DNA from: Lachnospiraceae bacterium
Lineage (GTDB): Bacteria > Bacillota > Clostridia > Lachnospirales > Lachnospiraceae
DNA length: 15,244 bases
Reading direction: 5' to 3'
Assembly: GCA_009774625.1 (NCBI GenBank)
Contig: VSOB01000069.1
Coordinates: 1-15,244 of the forward strand
Shown here: positions 14,509 to 15,244 of the stretch, one piece after another
Position numbering within the stretch: the stretch's first letter is position 1
Layout of the letters: every line of letters starts with the position of its first letter
Program-made: the position numbers and the translations under genes
Notes under the pieces: generated by a model
The model's database searches: none
What the model was told of the DNA's origin: nothing
Seen by the model: the letters and a program-made list of their open reading frames with translations, nothing else

Positions 14509-15244
14509 ATGGATCTTATGTATGCTATGGGAATCGGTTTTCTGCTGGACTGCATATTGGGAGATCCCCGCAGCCTGCCGCATCCCATCCGCTGGATCGG
14601 CGGGCTGATTCTGGCTTTGGAACGTTTCCTGTATCCAAAGGAAAAGAAGAGGCAGTACAAAAAAGAGCTGTTTTGCGGCATCCTGCTTGTGCTGTCTGTT
14701 TTGTTTCTGACAGGAGGGGCCGTCGTCTTGCTGCGGTACGCAGCGTATGGCTTCTCCCGGATGGCAGGAGTTCTGCTGGACGGTATTTTGTTTTTTTACT
14801 GTATCGCACCCCGCAGCCTTTGCAGAGAAAGTATGGCGGTCTGCCGGGCGCTGCTGACAGGAGATGGGGCAGAAGGCTCTCTTTTTGAGGCGCGGACCTG
14901 TCTGTCCCGGATCGTGGGAAGAGACACAAAAGAACTGACGAAAGAGGGGATCATCCGGGCGGCAGTGGAAACTGTGGCGGAAAATACTTCAGACGGGGTT
15001 ACGGCGCCCATGTTTTATATGGCGCTGGGAGGCCCTGTGCTGTGTTTTTTGTATAAGGCAGTGAACACAATGGATTCTATGGTGGGATATCACAACGATA
15101 CCTATGAATACTTCGGCAGGGCGGCTGCCAGAACGGATGATCTGTGGAATTATATTCCTTCCAGACTGACAGCATACCTGATGCTGCTGGCAGCGGCAGC
15201 GGGGCAGATAGTGTCTTTTTTTTCTCATACAGGATGTGAAAGAG
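14509..15244 (+). CDS. cbiB: Adenosylcobinamide-phosphate synthase, 3'-truncated by the window edge
   Basis: CbiB is a membrane protein that attaches (R)-1-amino-2-propanol phosphate to adenosylcobyric acid. The frame is open for 245 codons from ATG at 14509 (site GGAAAGGAG at 14494-14502) to the window end. It covers most of a protein usually a little over 300 residues. It shows LDCILGDPRSLPHPIRWIG near the N-terminus, AVETVAENTSDGV at 152-164, KAVNTMDSMVGY at 183-194, and then AARTDDLWNYIPSRL. All are strong family signatures. Hydrophobic segments are visible at about 4-16, 52-75 and 88-100, and again from about 222. It is probably followed by cobyric acid synthase or threonine-phosphate decarboxylase genes outside the window. 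Confidence 0.95.
   Translation, partial: MDLMYAMGIGFLLDCILGDPRSLPHPIRWIGGLILALERFLYPKEKKRQYKKELFCGILLVLSVLFLTGGAVVLLRYAAYGFSRMAGVLLDGILFFYCIAPRSLCRESMAVCRALLTGDGAEGSLFEARTCLSRIVGRDTKELTKEGIIRAAVETVAENTSDGVTAPMFYMALGGPVLCFLYKAVNTMDSMVGYHNDTYEYFGRAAARTDDLWNYIPSRLTAYLMLLAAAAGQIVSFFSHTGCER

Noticed and set aside
1..15244. CRISPR array, tRNA, rRNA, insertion sequence or attachment site
   Set aside because: I looked for regular spaced repeats, transposase motifs and RNA gene signatures and found none; nearly all sequence is occupied by the listed genes.

Overview
The window is a stretch of an anaerobic (cobalt-early) cobalamin biosynthesis cluster from a Gram-positive, low-to-mid GC anaerobe. It most resembles gut Lachnospiraceae-type Clostridia. 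The reasons are the Cbi-type enzymes (CbiG, CbiH, CbiE/T, CbiJ, CbiA) in place of the oxygen-dependent Cob set, strong AGGAGG ribosome binding sites, TTG and GTG starts, and the fused CbiH-CbiJ and CbiE-CbiT proteins. The genus cannot be named from the sequence alone.

Layout. Bases 1-4530 hold corrin-ring genes on the + strand: the 3' part of cbiF, cbiG, a cbiH-cbiJ fusion and a cbiE-cbiT fusion. Bases 4542-8751 continue with cbiA (a,c-diamide amidation) and the nucleotide-loop genes cobT, cobU, cobS, then a short second CobU homologue. Junctions are tight: ATGA or longer overlaps, or gaps of 37 nt or less. This looks like one translationally coupled operon. Its promoter, and any cobalamin riboswitch, would lie upstream of base 1. 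Missing steps (CbiK/CbiX, CbiL, CbiD, CbiC, CbiP, CobA/BtuR, threonine-phosphate decarboxylase) must be outside the window.

Bases 8744-13829 interrupt the pathway. A minus-strand gene for an unknown Cys/His-rich protein with two membrane segments converges on, and overlaps by 8 bp, the end of the second cobU-like gene. A 150-bp divergent promoter region with a 30-bp inverted repeat follows. Next come sbcD and sbcC, the Mre11/Rad50-type DNA end-processing nuclease. Cobalamin genes resume on the + strand at 13899: a CobC-like histidine phosphatase and a 3'-truncated cbiB. No convincing terminator or riboswitch separates sbcC from cobC.

How the genes work together. CbiF/H/G/E/T/J methylate, contract and reduce the cobalt-precorrin ring, and CbiA amidates side chains a and c. 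CbiB attaches the aminopropanol-phosphate arm. CobU makes adenosylcobinamide-GDP. CobT activates the lower-ligand base as its riboside phosphate, CobS joins the two halves, and CobC removes the remaining phosphate. SbcCD has no known role in the pathway. The points most worth a second look are the pair of CobU homologues with complementary motif losses, the antisense membrane gene inside the cluster, and the operator-like repeat shared by that gene and sbcDC. There is no gene-free stretch longer than 300 bases; the longest gap is 9323-9472.
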